A program made the translations under genes and the position numbers. This document shows positions 1-8,376 of a stretch of DNA of 46,694 bases, piece by piece (positions within the stretch are counted from its first letter, which is position 1; each line of letters begins with the position of its first letter). Origin of the DNA: Planctomycetota bacterium (lineage in GTDB: Bacteria > Planctomycetota > MHYJ01 > WSZJ01); the NCBI GenBank assembly GCA_009773755.1, contig WSZJ01000018.1, forward strand, positions 1 to 46,694, read 5' to 3'. The notes beneath the pieces are model-generated. The model was not told the DNA's origin. It saw only the letters and a list, made by a program, of their open reading frames with translations, and ran no database searches.

Positions 1-2
1 AC

Positions 3-2924
3 GCGGCCGCGCTCATCGCGCTTTCCATCGGCGCGCCCGTCCCGGGGTCGCGGACCCTGGGCCTGGAGCCTGCGCGCGCGGCCGACGAGATCGCAGGCGC
101 CTGGGCCGAATGGCTTCGCGCGCGCGTCCGGCGCGGCCCGGTGCTTCTTTGCATCGAAGACCTCCACTGGGCCGACGCAGGCACTCGGGCCCTCCTCGCC
201 CAGCTCGCTTCGCGACTCTCCCGCGAGGCCATCGCCATCGTCGCAACGAGCCGCCCGGGCCCCGCAATCCCCGAAGGATTCGAACTCCTCACACTCGGCG
301 ACCTCACTCCTGAATCGGCCACACGCCTTGCCACGAACCTCCTGGGCACTCTCGCAACGCCGGAGCTGGTTCGTGAAATCGTGGACCGCGCGGGCGGCCA
401 CCCCTATTTCATCGAAGAACTCGCCCGGGCCGTCCGCTCCCGCGCCTCAGGCACGGAGTCTAAGGCGCTTCCCGATTCTCTTCTCGGCCTCCTCGTCTCG
501 CGCCTCGACGAACAGCCCGTGGAAATCCGGGAAGCGCTGAAAGCCGCCAGCGCGTTCGGTCGGGCGTTCTGGCCGGCGCTGGTCGCAGAAGCGGCCGGCG
601 GGCTGACGGCGGACCCCTTCGAGGAGGCGCTTCGAAGAGAGCTGGTCATGGTGCAACCGTCGTCGCTGGTACCCGGGGAGCGGCAACTGGCGTTCCGACA
701 CGCCCTTCTTCGCGACGCGGCCTACTCTCTTCTTCCTCGAAAGGACCGCCAACGGCTCCACGCGGCGGCTGCTTCGGCGCTCGAATCGCGCTATTTTTCA
801 GGTGGCCGGAAGCTCCGGGCGATGTCCGCAAATCATCTTCGCCTCGCCGGCGACGAACTCGGCGCGGCCGCTCGCTGGGAGTCCGCGGCGCTGGAGGCCG
901 AAGGCGCCCGAGCCGTCGGCGAAGTCGCGGAATACGCTCTTGCAGCCCTGTCGATTCGCCTTTCGACACCCGCCGCCATGTCGGCGGCGCGCGCGCTTTC
1001 CGCGTTCACGCGATACAGCGAGGTCCTGGAAGTTTGCGTGCGTGGGCTTTCACAGAAGGGGCTGCCGCCGGGCGAGCGCGCCGCATTCGAACTCATGGCG
1101 GCGAGCGCCGAACAGGGACAGGGCCGCTTCGAAGACGCCGTACGCCGGATAACCGCCGTGCCCGCCGACTCCCTCGCCCCGATCGAGTTGCTTCGCCTGG
1201 AGCTGATGCGGCTTTCAAACCTGCAGTTGCTCAACAAGTGGGCCGAAGTCGACGCAGGGCTGCCGGCCGTCGAACGGCACCTCGAAGCGTCGCGCTCACC
1301 CGCCCTGAGCCCGGCCTGGCTCGAGCTGCGCTCGTCGGCGTGGAATATGCACGGGATCCGCGCCTGGCATGAAGGCAAGGCTGCGATCGCCCTGGATTGC
1401 TACGGAAAGGCCGCCGAAGTCGCAAGGCAGGCAGGTCACGTGCTCGGGCAGGCCGCCTGCGAGCACAACCGGGCGATGGTCCTTATCGCCATGAGCCGGA
1501 ACGAGGATGCTGTGGAAGCGTGCGACCGCTCGATCAGGCTGCGGCTTGACGCCGGATACCGCCAGCGAATCGGGACGACGCTCGTGCAACGCGCCGGGGC
1601 GCTCTCGGCTCTCGGCAAGGACGACGAAGCCAGATCGGCTCTGCAGGAAGCGCTGCGGCTGCATCGCGCGGCGGGAGATGCAACGTCGGAGAGCATCGCA
1701 CTCGCGACGCTGGCCGAGCTGGACGCGTCCACGGGCCGCCGACAGGACGGCCTGGGCGTTGTCCAGGAGATCCTCCGGCTGGAAAAGTCCGGCGCACCCG
1801 AGGCGAGGGCGGTCACGCTGATTCGCTGCGCCAACATTCTCGAGTCGTGCGGCGAACTGGCGCATGCGCTTTCGCATGCGCGCGAAGCGCTCGAAATCCG
1901 GGAGCGCGTTGGAGCCCCGAGAGTCGTCGGTATCACGCTCCGGCTGCTCGGGCGCATTGAATGCGAGTTGGGGATGCGCCCGGAATCGGAGGCACACTTC
2001 AGTCGCGCCGCGGCAGTCTTCGAATCCCTCGGGGACGTCCTCAATGCGATCCGGACCCTCGCGACCATGGCCGACTCGCTGGTAAGAACGGGCGAATTTG
2101 AAGGGGCAGACGATGGCGTGCGCCGGGGGCGCGAGTTGTCCAGAGGCCTTGACCCGGGGGCGGAACTTCTGGAATTCCATCGCATCGAGGCTGACGTTCA
2201 CGCCGCGCGCGGGGAACCGGCAAAGGCGGTTGCCGCGTACGCCGTTTCGGCTGCGATGGCCAGCGGGCTTCGCCGCCAGCCGGAAGCGGCGCAGGCGCTC
2301 GCGGGTCAGGCGCAGGCGCTGCTCGATCTCGGCCGGGGGCAGGAGGGACAGGCCCTGGTGGACGAAGCCGCGCGCCTCGTGATGGACCGGAATCGTCCCC
2401 AGCTGGAGGCTGCTGTTGAACTGGTCCGCGGAGAAATCTCGGCGTCACGGGAACAGGTTCATGAGGCGCTCGCGGCCTTCAGTCGCGCGGGGACGCTCCT
2501 GGCGGGAGGCCGCCCTTCCGTAGAAACAATTCGCGCTCACACTCTTCTGGCCCGGTTTCTTGACTTCCTTCGCCCTGACGGCGCGATGGCGGAGCTCGAA
2601 GCGGCTGAACGAGACGCGGCCGCGATCAGCGACCCCCTGGGCCTCCTCCTCGCCGCTTCGACGAGAGCACGGCTCGAATCTCGCGGCGGCAGGGGAAAGG
2701 AAGCGCTCCGGATCCTGGAAACATTGCCCTCGATGTTGCCTCTGGCGCGCGTGCCGTTCCGGGACCGGCTGCGGCTGATGTCCGATGAAGCCCGGATTCG
2801 CCATGGCGCGGGAGATGTTGAGCGGGCGCGCGCCCTCGCCGGCGACGGGCTCCGCCAGGCGCGAGAGTGCGGCGCGGTCCTTCAGGCCGGCCATTTCGAG
2901 CGGCTTCTCGAGGAGCTGAAGTAG
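3..2924 (+). CDS. AAA/STAND ATPase with TPR-type tail (5' partial)
   Basis: The reading frame is open to the left edge of the window, so the gene starts upstream and its Walker A is not seen. The visible part begins in an AAA_16-type ATPase. A Walker B-like IEDLHWAD lies at about 150-173, followed by a sensor-like IVATSRPG and the motif GGHPYFIEEL, which is typical of the ATPase modules of adenylate-cyclase-, MalT- and Ser/Thr-kinase-associated STAND proteins. The remaining 750 or so residues are Ala/Leu/Glu/Arg-rich helical repeats of TPR character (for example ALDCYGKAAEVARQAG and AREALEIRERVGAP). The likely role is an NTP-driven switch with a protein-binding superhelix; the input or effector domain would be in the missing N-terminus. 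The next gene starts 9 nt downstream on the same strand, so the two are probably co-transcribed. Confidence 0.8.
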   Translation, partial: AAALIALSIGAPVPGSRTLGLEPARAADEIAGAWAEWLRARVRRGPVLLCIEDLHWADAGTRALLAQLASRLSREAIAIVATSRPGPAIPEGFELLTLGDLTPESATRLATNLLGTLATPELVREIVDRAGGHPYFIEELARAVRSRASGTESKALPDSLLGLLVSRLDEQPVEIREALKAASAFGRAFWPALVAEAAGGLTADPFEEALRRELVMVQPSSLVPGERQLAFRHALLRDAAYSLLPRKDRQRLHAAAASALESRYFSGGRKLRAMSANHLRLAGDELGAAARWESAALEAEGARAVGEVAEYALAALSIRLSTPAAMSAARALSAFTRYSEVLEVCVRGLSQKGLPPGERAAFELMAASAEQGQGRFEDAVRRITAVPADSLAPIELLRLELMRLSNLQLLNKWAEVDAGLPAVERHLEASRSPALSPAWLELRSSAWNMHGIRAWHEGKAAIALDCYGKAAEVARQAGHVLGQAACEHNRAMVLIAMSRNEDAVEACDRSIRLRLDAGYRQRIGTTLVQRAGALSALGKDDEARSALQEALRLHRAAGDATSESIALATLAELDASTGRRQDGLGVVQEILRLEKSGAPEARAVTLIRCANILESCGELAHALSHAREALEIRERVGAPRVVGITLRLLGRIECELGMRPESEAHFSRAAAVFESLGDVLNAIRTLATMADSLVRTGEFEGADDGVRRGRELSRGLDPGAELLEFHRIEADVHAARGEPAKAVAAYAVSAAMASGLRRQPEAAQALAGQAQALLDLGRGQEGQALVDEAARLVMDRNRPQLEAAVELVRGEISASREQVHEALAAFSRAGTLLAGGRPSVETIRAHTLLARFLDFLRPDGAMAELEAAERDAAAISDPLGLLLAASTRARLESRGGRGKEALRILETLPSMLPLARVPFRDRLRLMSDEARIRHGAGDVERARALAGDGLRQARECGAVLQAGHFERLLEELK

Positions 2925-2933
2925 GATTCCCCG

Positions 2934-4703
2934 ATGCCCCGATTCCTCCTCTTCACGCAGTGCCTCCAGAACGATTTCGTCGCGCCGGTCGCGGCAGGGC
3001 GCCCGATTCCGAATCAGCTTCACATCGGTGGGGCGGAATCGCGGCGGCTCGTGGGGGATGAGCCGCGCACAGGGCCGCTCGGCCGGTTTCTGCGCGCGTT
3101 TTATGAAGGGGCTGGCGTGGAGCACGCGGTCGTGCACATCCGCGACTGGCACGACGCGTTCGACCCGGCGCAGGCGCACCACCTCGCGCATTTCGGGACG
3201 CATTGCCTGAAGGACACGGCCGGAGCGGCCTACGTCGAACCGCTCGACGAGCTCTCCGCCGGCCATTCGCGAACGCTGACGGTGAATTCGACCGTCCTCA
3301 ACGACTTCGAAGGAACAGACCTCGGCCCGCGACTGCGCGGCCTCCTGGGGTCGACGGCGCCGCGTGAAGCGGTCGCCGGGATCATCGGAGTCTGGACCGA
3401 CGTCAAGGTGCAGTACCTCGCGTACGACCTCCTCACGCGATTCGGCCTCGAGAACATCGTCCTCTGTTCCGCGCTGTGCGCAAGCCGCTCCCGCGTCCGT
3501 CACTTCCAGGCGCTCGACCTCCTCTCGCAGAATCTTGCCGTGCGCGTCGTCGACGGCATCCCGGAGTTCCTGCGCGCGCTGGGCGTCGGCGCCGAACCGG
3601 CCCGGGCCCCGACGGCAAAGTACGGCGTCCGGCTCGAGGGCGACGCCGTCGAGGGCGAAGATGCGGACCTCGTGCGGCACATGTTCCGCGACTGCAGGTC
3701 GGTCACGCTGAAGAGCCTTTCCGGCGGATTCAGCGGCGCGCGCGTGTTCCGGACCGGGAGCGTGGACCAGGAAGGCAGGACAGAGGTGCCCTTCGTCGTG
3801 AAGACGGACACGCTCGAGAAGATCGCGAAAGAACGCGCCGCCGTGGAGCGCGTCGAGAACGTCCTCGGCACCTCGGCGCCCGCGATGTCCGATTTCGCAG
3901 ACCTCGCGACCCGTGGCGCCATAAAGTACTTCTACGCCTCGATGCACCACTCGGCGGTCGAGACGCTTCAGTCTCGCGTCAAGCGCTCCACGACGCCTGT
4001 CGAGATTGAAGAGCTGTTCGACCAGCTCTGGGACGACATCCTCGTCCGGCTCTCGCAGTCGCCCGTCCGGGACCGCCTCCAGCTCTTCCAGCATTACCAG
4101 TTCAAGCCCGAGTACGCGAAGCACACCGTCGAGCGCGCCGAAAAGCTCGGCAGGGCCTCCCTCGGGCTCCCGGATTTGAGGCGTTTCTACGACCGCGTCC
4201 CGGAATTCCTGAAACGCGATCCGCAGGACGCCCCGGTCGCGTGGGTCCATGGGGATCTGAATCTCGCGAACGTGCTTGTCGACAACTCGGGGAATTCGTG
4301 GCTCATCGACTATTTCCATACGGGCCCGGCCCACGCGCTGAAGGACTGCGCCAAGCTCGAGAACGATCTCAAGTTCATCCTGCTTCCGGTGGAGGACGAA
4401 TCAGCGCTGAAGCGGATGAGGTCTTACGAGGAATTCCTCCTTTGTCAGGAATCGCTGGAAGCACCCATTGGTCCGCTTCCGCCGCAGCTTACCTCGGATG
4501 CCGCGCTCGTCCGCGTTCACGCAGGCGTAGCCCGCGTCCGCGGCTGGGCGCGCGAGCTCTGCGCCGACGTGACGTCCATGGAGCACTACTGGATTGCGCT
4601 CCTGCGGTACTCGGCGCACACGATGGGCTTCCATGAGCCCGACGAGCTGCAGAAAAAGCATGCGATGATCGCCACTGCCCTGACGGCGGAGCGAGTCCTT
4701 TGA
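2934..4703 (+). CDS. Isochorismatase-like domain fused to APH/kinase-like domain
   Basis: Two-domain protein of 589 residues. Residues 1 to about 220 have the isochorismatase/cysteine-hydrolase fold signature (LQNDF near the start, GVWTDVKV, CSALCASRSR). The catalytic Asp position before LQNDF is Cys10, and the usual catalytic Cys of TDVCV is Lys158, so the hydrolase chemistry is probably lost. Residues from about 230 onward resemble an aminoglycoside-phosphotransferase/kinase-like fold: an FVVK lysine at K290, a catalytic loop HGDLNLANVL at 439-448, and a metal-binding DYFHTG at 459. From memory, such pairings occur among the 'ternary complex-associated' proteins of NTPase-centred conflict systems; that family link is inference. 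The gene follows the STAND-TPR gene by 9 nt. The ATG at 2934 is the only sensible start. Confidence 0.75.
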   Translation: MPRFLLFTQCLQNDFVAPVAAGRPIPNQLHIGGAESRRLVGDEPRTGPLGRFLRAFYEGAGVEHAVVHIRDWHDAFDPAQAHHLAHFGTHCLKDTAGAAYVEPLDELSAGHSRTLTVNSTVLNDFEGTDLGPRLRGLLGSTAPREAVAGIIGVWTDVKVQYLAYDLLTRFGLENIVLCSALCASRSRVRHFQALDLLSQNLAVRVVDGIPEFLRALGVGAEPARAPTAKYGVRLEGDAVEGEDADLVRHMFRDCRSVTLKSLSGGFSGARVFRTGSVDQEGRTEVPFVVKTDTLEKIAKERAAVERVENVLGTSAPAMSDFADLATRGAIKYFYASMHHSAVETLQSRVKRSTTPVEIEELFDQLWDDILVRLSQSPVRDRLQLFQHYQFKPEYAKHTVERAEKLGRASLGLPDLRRFYDRVPEFLKRDPQDAPVAWVHGDLNLANVLVDNSGNSWLIDYFHTGPAHALKDCAKLENDLKFILLPVEDESALKRMRSYEEFLLCQESLEAPIGPLPPQLTSDAALVRVHAGVARVRGWARELCADVTSMEHYWIALLRYSAHTMGFHEPDELQKKHAMIATALTAERVL

Positions 4704-4974
4704 CCGGCAATTGAGGCCAAGCCGACGGGCCTCGGCCTTCGAAAGAAGGCGTAGAAAGTGCCTCTGCATCCCGTCGCCGGCCGCCGCTTCGACCGCCCCT
4801 CGTCCGACGCCTGATTCACCGCGATGCGGTAAATCTACGTAGAGACGCGCGTTTCGCGGGGAGAGCATTGATGTGCTTGGTGCATCCCTGGATACGTCTC
4901 CCCGACGACGGTATCGTCAAAGTTCGCGTCTCTCGGAATTCGCAAGCGGCGGCGGCGCATGCGACAATGGCTCC

Positions 4975-7900
4975 ATGAAAGATGCAATCTCTATCCGCAT
5001 TTTGGAAAATGACAACAACCGTCGCGGGGATCTCTTCGGACGGCTCATGGCAGACCTTTTCGTCGCCATCGGTTACGAAAACCCTCGACTCAACATTCAC
5101 AAGTCTGGCCGCGAGCTGGACCTCTCCGCCCACCACCGTCTTGAGTCCCGCAGTGCTGTCGCTGAATGTAAGGCGACGGCTGACACAATCGGCGGTGACG
5201 AAGTGAACAAGTTCGTCGGTGCTCTGGACGCGGAACGCAAGGGAAAACGCCACGTAACGGGCTACTTTATCTCCCTTGGCGGATTCAAAGAGACCGCTAT
5301 CGAGCAGGAGAAGCAGGGCCGCCGCACGAAAATCGTTACTCTTGCCGCGCCAGAGGTTGTCGGCGAATTAGTTAAAGGCCACATCCTGATCGCAAGAGAC
5401 CGCGCCACTGAACTAGCCGGTCGATGCTGCTCCAGAGGCTTGGACCTCACTCTTGATCCGGACGCTGAACTCCTAGCTCATGTACGCGGATGGATTTGGG
5501 CGGTCTATTACACGCAGGGTAAGGCACGCTCCCACTTCGCCCTGATCCACGCAGACGGTACGCCGCTTGCGCGGGTGATCGCCGCCGAAGTCATTGCCGC
5601 TGACCACTCCTGCGGCGGTCAGTTGCATGAGCTCGACTGTCTAAACCCTGCGGCGCCGCCGGGCGCGGATAATGACCCGCGAGTCATCGACGCGCTTACG
5701 GCCTACGGACGGTACCTGGCGGAAGAGTGTGGCTTCATCCAACTGGACGGTCTGCCTGCGGACAGCGACGTCGGCTCCCGCCGACTCAGACTGGAAAATC
5801 TCTTTATCCCCTTGCATCTCGATGTCACCAACCGGAAGGAGGCCGAGGACAAGAGGGAGCAGAAGAAGAACCCAAAGAAGAGAGAGCGCCAGTCCGTCGG
5901 TGAAGTCCTAGCAAAACATCCCCACCTCGCGCTACTTGCAGCGCCCGGTGGTGGCAAATCCACTCTCATAAAGCGTCTCGCAGTCGCCTACTCGGATCCC
6001 AAACGGCGCGGCCAAATCGCCGACGACTTACCGCAGCGGGACTGTCTGCCGCTTTTCTTCCGCTGTCGCGAATTGCGTGGCCTCACCCGTGGCTCGTTTG
6101 CCCAATTGCTAGACGCGCTCGCCCAGCGTGAACCGGTTCGTCTGCACGCCGATGTGTTCCGCGCCTGCGTAGACCGTGCGCTTCTCGCAGGGCGCGTACT
6201 CCTGCTCGTGGACGGCCTCGACGAAATCTCGGATCCGGGTGATCGAGCTGCCTTTGTCTGTACCTTGCGCACCGCTCTCCAGGCGTACCCCGGCACCTCC
6301 GTGGTGGTCACGTCGCGCGAGGCCGGCTTCCGCCATGTGGCCGCGCACCTTGCCCCTGTGTGCACCTATGCAACCCTCTCACCATTCGACGCGGACGACA
6401 TCCGGCGTCTGAGTGTCGCCTGGCATCGAGAAGTGGTCGGCGACTCGGAGAAAGTGCGGAGCGATGCCGAGCAGCTGGCCGCGACCATCGCGAGAAACGA
6501 TCGAATCCAGATCCTGGCTGTGAACCCGCTTCTGCTCACCACGCTTTTGCTCGTGAAGCGATGGGTTGGCTCCCTCCCGACTCGAAGGGCGGTCCTCTAC
6601 GGAAAGGCCGTCGAGGTCCTGCTCATGACATGGAACACAGAAGGTCACGATCCCATTCCCGATGAGGAAGCACTCCCGCAGCTGTGCTACGTTGCCTCTG
6701 CAATGATGATCGCTGGGGTACAGAAGATCAGCCGTCCCCGACTTGCCGCGCTGATTCAGGAGGCGCGCGACTCGATGCCGACGGAACTCGGCTATGTGAA
6801 AGGCACGGTGGAAGAGTTCATTCATCGTGTCGAAGACCGTAGCAGCTTGCTCATGATGACCGGGCACGACGTAGAAGGTGGCCGACTTGTTGAGTTCTTC
6901 GAATTCCGACATCTCACTTTCCAGGAATTCCTCACGGCGAGAGCAATGGTGGATGGCTGGCATCCGGGAAGGCAGCAGAAGGACACGCTCGTTTCCGTTC
7001 TCGAGCCGCATCTCGAGGAAGAGAAGTGGCTCGAAGTCATCCCGCTTGCCGCGGTGCTGGGCGGAAAGGCGACTGAGGAGTTAATCCAACAACTGACGCG
7101 AAGGCTCTCGGCTCTCAATGCCAAAGAGCCTTCAGGTTCCAGACCTTCCGCTCTCGCTTCCGCACTCGGCCATTGCTTGGCCGATGAGGCGGCTGCCCGA
7201 CCGAAGACGATCCGCGCTGCAATGCGCGAACTAGTGCGGTCAGCGAACGCTTTCCATCCAGAGGATGTTATCTCGCTAATCGCTCGAGGCCGCTATGGAG
7301 CGGACTTGCGAGATGAGGCTGGTAAAGAATACCTCGCAGCGGCGGCGGACCTTCTCGCTATCGGATCTGTGCTTTCGGCGACGGTTTGGTCGCAGACGGT
7401 TCAGTCTACCGACGCCACTGAATACTTGCAGGCGGCGGTGAAGCTAACCACGTTGTTAGAGAGTCCCGAGTGCCTTGCCCGGTGCGAGGGAGCACTCGGA
7501 CTTCTCAAGTTGGGCTTCGCGCTTCGAGACAAACGGTCTGAGCTCGATCGCGCGGACTTTGTCCAATTCCTGGAGGCATGGAAAGCGGCGCTCGTATCGA
7601 TGCTCTTTGGGAATGAGCCAGCGGAACAATTCGCCGCCGCCTGGGGTGTGGGTGTGCTTAGCCAAGTCTGGAACGAACCCCCGCCGGTCGAACCGGACTT
7701 ACTCGCACGGCTCTTTACACTTTGGCGGACCTCCTCCGAAGTCAACACGCGACTTGTGGCCTCATTTGCGCTTGCATACCAGCCGCTAGGCGAACGTGAC
7801 GACCTTCGGCGGTTTGCGACCATCCCGAAAAACGAGTGGCTGAGCCTGCTCTTGAACTATGAGCAAATAGACGACGATTCTCGAGATTCCATCGAGCGAT

Positions 7901-8064
7901 ACGGAAAATCCGCCGCACTCATTGTCGCCTGGTACATGCGTGAGCCGTGGAGCGATGCCGAAATCCTCGAACGAGCGCGCGCGCTCTTAAAAGGAGGATC
8001 GTTCGTGGTATCAGCCGACTCCCCAATTCGTCGACTCCTGGCCCACCTGAGCGAAAAGACCTAG
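4975..8064 (+). CDS. PD-(D/E)xK nuclease-NACHT NTPase (candidate defence protein)
   Basis: Protein of 1029 residues if started at ATG 4975; the frame is open further upstream, but that extension looks non-coding. Residues 1 to about 130 match an Mrr-like restriction-endonuclease fold: GRELD with Asp49, then AECK with Glu64 and Lys66. A middle domain of unknown type is followed by a Lys/Glu-rich linker (about 283-310). A NACHT-class NTPase comes next, with Walker A APGGGKST (323-330) and a Walker B-like VDGLDE (412-417). The C-terminal 450 or so residues are helical and probably form the sensor repeat region. Bacterial NACHT proteins with nuclease effectors are known antiphage proteins, so DNA cleavage on sensing infection is the likely role. 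Third-codon GC looks lower than in flanking genes, consistent with acquisition by transfer. Confidence 0.85.
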   Translation: MKDAISIRILENDNNRRGDLFGRLMADLFVAIGYENPRLNIHKSGRELDLSAHHRLESRSAVAECKATADTIGGDEVNKFVGALDAERKGKRHVTGYFISLGGFKETAIEQEKQGRRTKIVTLAAPEVVGELVKGHILIARDRATELAGRCCSRGLDLTLDPDAELLAHVRGWIWAVYYTQGKARSHFALIHADGTPLARVIAAEVIAADHSCGGQLHELDCLNPAAPPGADNDPRVIDALTAYGRYLAEECGFIQLDGLPADSDVGSRRLRLENLFIPLHLDVTNRKEAEDKREQKKNPKKRERQSVGEVLAKHPHLALLAAPGGGKSTLIKRLAVAYSDPKRRGQIADDLPQRDCLPLFFRCRELRGLTRGSFAQLLDALAQREPVRLHADVFRACVDRALLAGRVLLLVDGLDEISDPGDRAAFVCTLRTALQAYPGTSVVVTSREAGFRHVAAHLAPVCTYATLSPFDADDIRRLSVAWHREVVGDSEKVRSDAEQLAATIARNDRIQILAVNPLLLTTLLLVKRWVGSLPTRRAVLYGKAVEVLLMTWNTEGHDPIPDEEALPQLCYVASAMMIAGVQKISRPRLAALIQEARDSMPTELGYVKGTVEEFIHRVEDRSSLLMMTGHDVEGGRLVEFFEFRHLTFQEFLTARAMVDGWHPGRQQKDTLVSVLEPHLEEEKWLEVIPLAAVLGGKATEELIQQLTRRLSALNAKEPSGSRPSALASALGHCLADEAAARPKTIRAAMRELVRSANAFHPEDVISLIARGRYGADLRDEAGKEYLAAAADLLAIGSVLSATVWSQTVQSTDATEYLQAAVKLTTLLESPECLARCEGALGLLKLGFALRDKRSELDRADFVQFLEAWKAALVSMLFGNEPAEQFAAAWGVGVLSQVWNEPPPVEPDLLARLFTLWRTSSEVNTRLVASFALAYQPLGERDDLRRFATIPKNEWLSLLLNYEQIDDDSRDSIERYGKSAALIVAWYMREPWSDAEILERARALLKGGSFVVSADSPIRRLLAHLSEKT

Positions 8065-8126
8065 CAACGGCATCGGCAAGAAATGGGCGCGCGAGCGTCG
8101 GGAGCATTGGGGGGTGTGGGTCAGAA

Positions 8127-8306
8127 ATGAAAACCGTCAGCGTGATCGACAGCGGCGCCCTTTGCGCCGACGACGGCGGCCTCAATAGCCTGATCGAGAA
8201 CTTTAGCACGCAGTGTATTGAGCTTGCCGGGCCCTTTGGCTTGACCCACGGCCGTTCAGTGACGCTTGGGGCGAACGCGGAGGAAATCGATGCCGCGGGG
8301 GAATGA
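8127..8306 (+). CDS. Possible 59-residue hypothetical protein
   Basis: A short ATG-initiated ORF encoding 59 residues (MKTVSVIDSGALCADDGG at the start) in the otherwise empty 312-bp stretch between the NACHT gene and the convergent CAP gene. It has no recognisable domain, signal peptide or membrane segment and no good ribosome binding site. It could be a real small gene riding with the NACHT gene or a chance ORF. The rest of 8065-8376 holds only the short AACTCGC tandem beside the CAP stop codon. Confidence 0.25.
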   Translation: MKTVSVIDSGALCADDGGLNSLIENFSTQCIELAGPFGLTHGRSVTLGANAEEIDAAGE

Positions 8307-8360
8307 CTCTCTGCTCCGGAGCCGTGTACTCAGTCTGCAAGTCCAGTCGCAGACCTCACG

Positions 8361-8376
8361 CGCAACTCGCAACTCA
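8361..8376. repeat. Heptameric AACTCGC tandem at the 3' end of a CAP gene
   Basis: Two 7-nt units (GCAACTC GCAACTC at 8362-8375) abut the stop codon of the minus-strand CAP gene at 8377. This is a short member of the 6-7-nt repeats also seen at 15251, 23404, 34070 and 38685. With only two units, chance cannot be excluded for this copy alone. Confidence 0.35.

Noticed and set aside
2445-4334. Long minus-strand ORF of 629 codons opposite the isochorismatase-kinase gene
   Set aside because: It mirrors two real plus-strand genes, has no recognisable domain and shows the Arg/Glu/Asp-rich bias of antisense shadows in GC-rich DNA.
4713-4734. GAGGCC/GGCCTC hairpin after the isochorismatase-kinase gene as a terminator
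   Set aside because: Six-pair stem with no T run; too weak to call.
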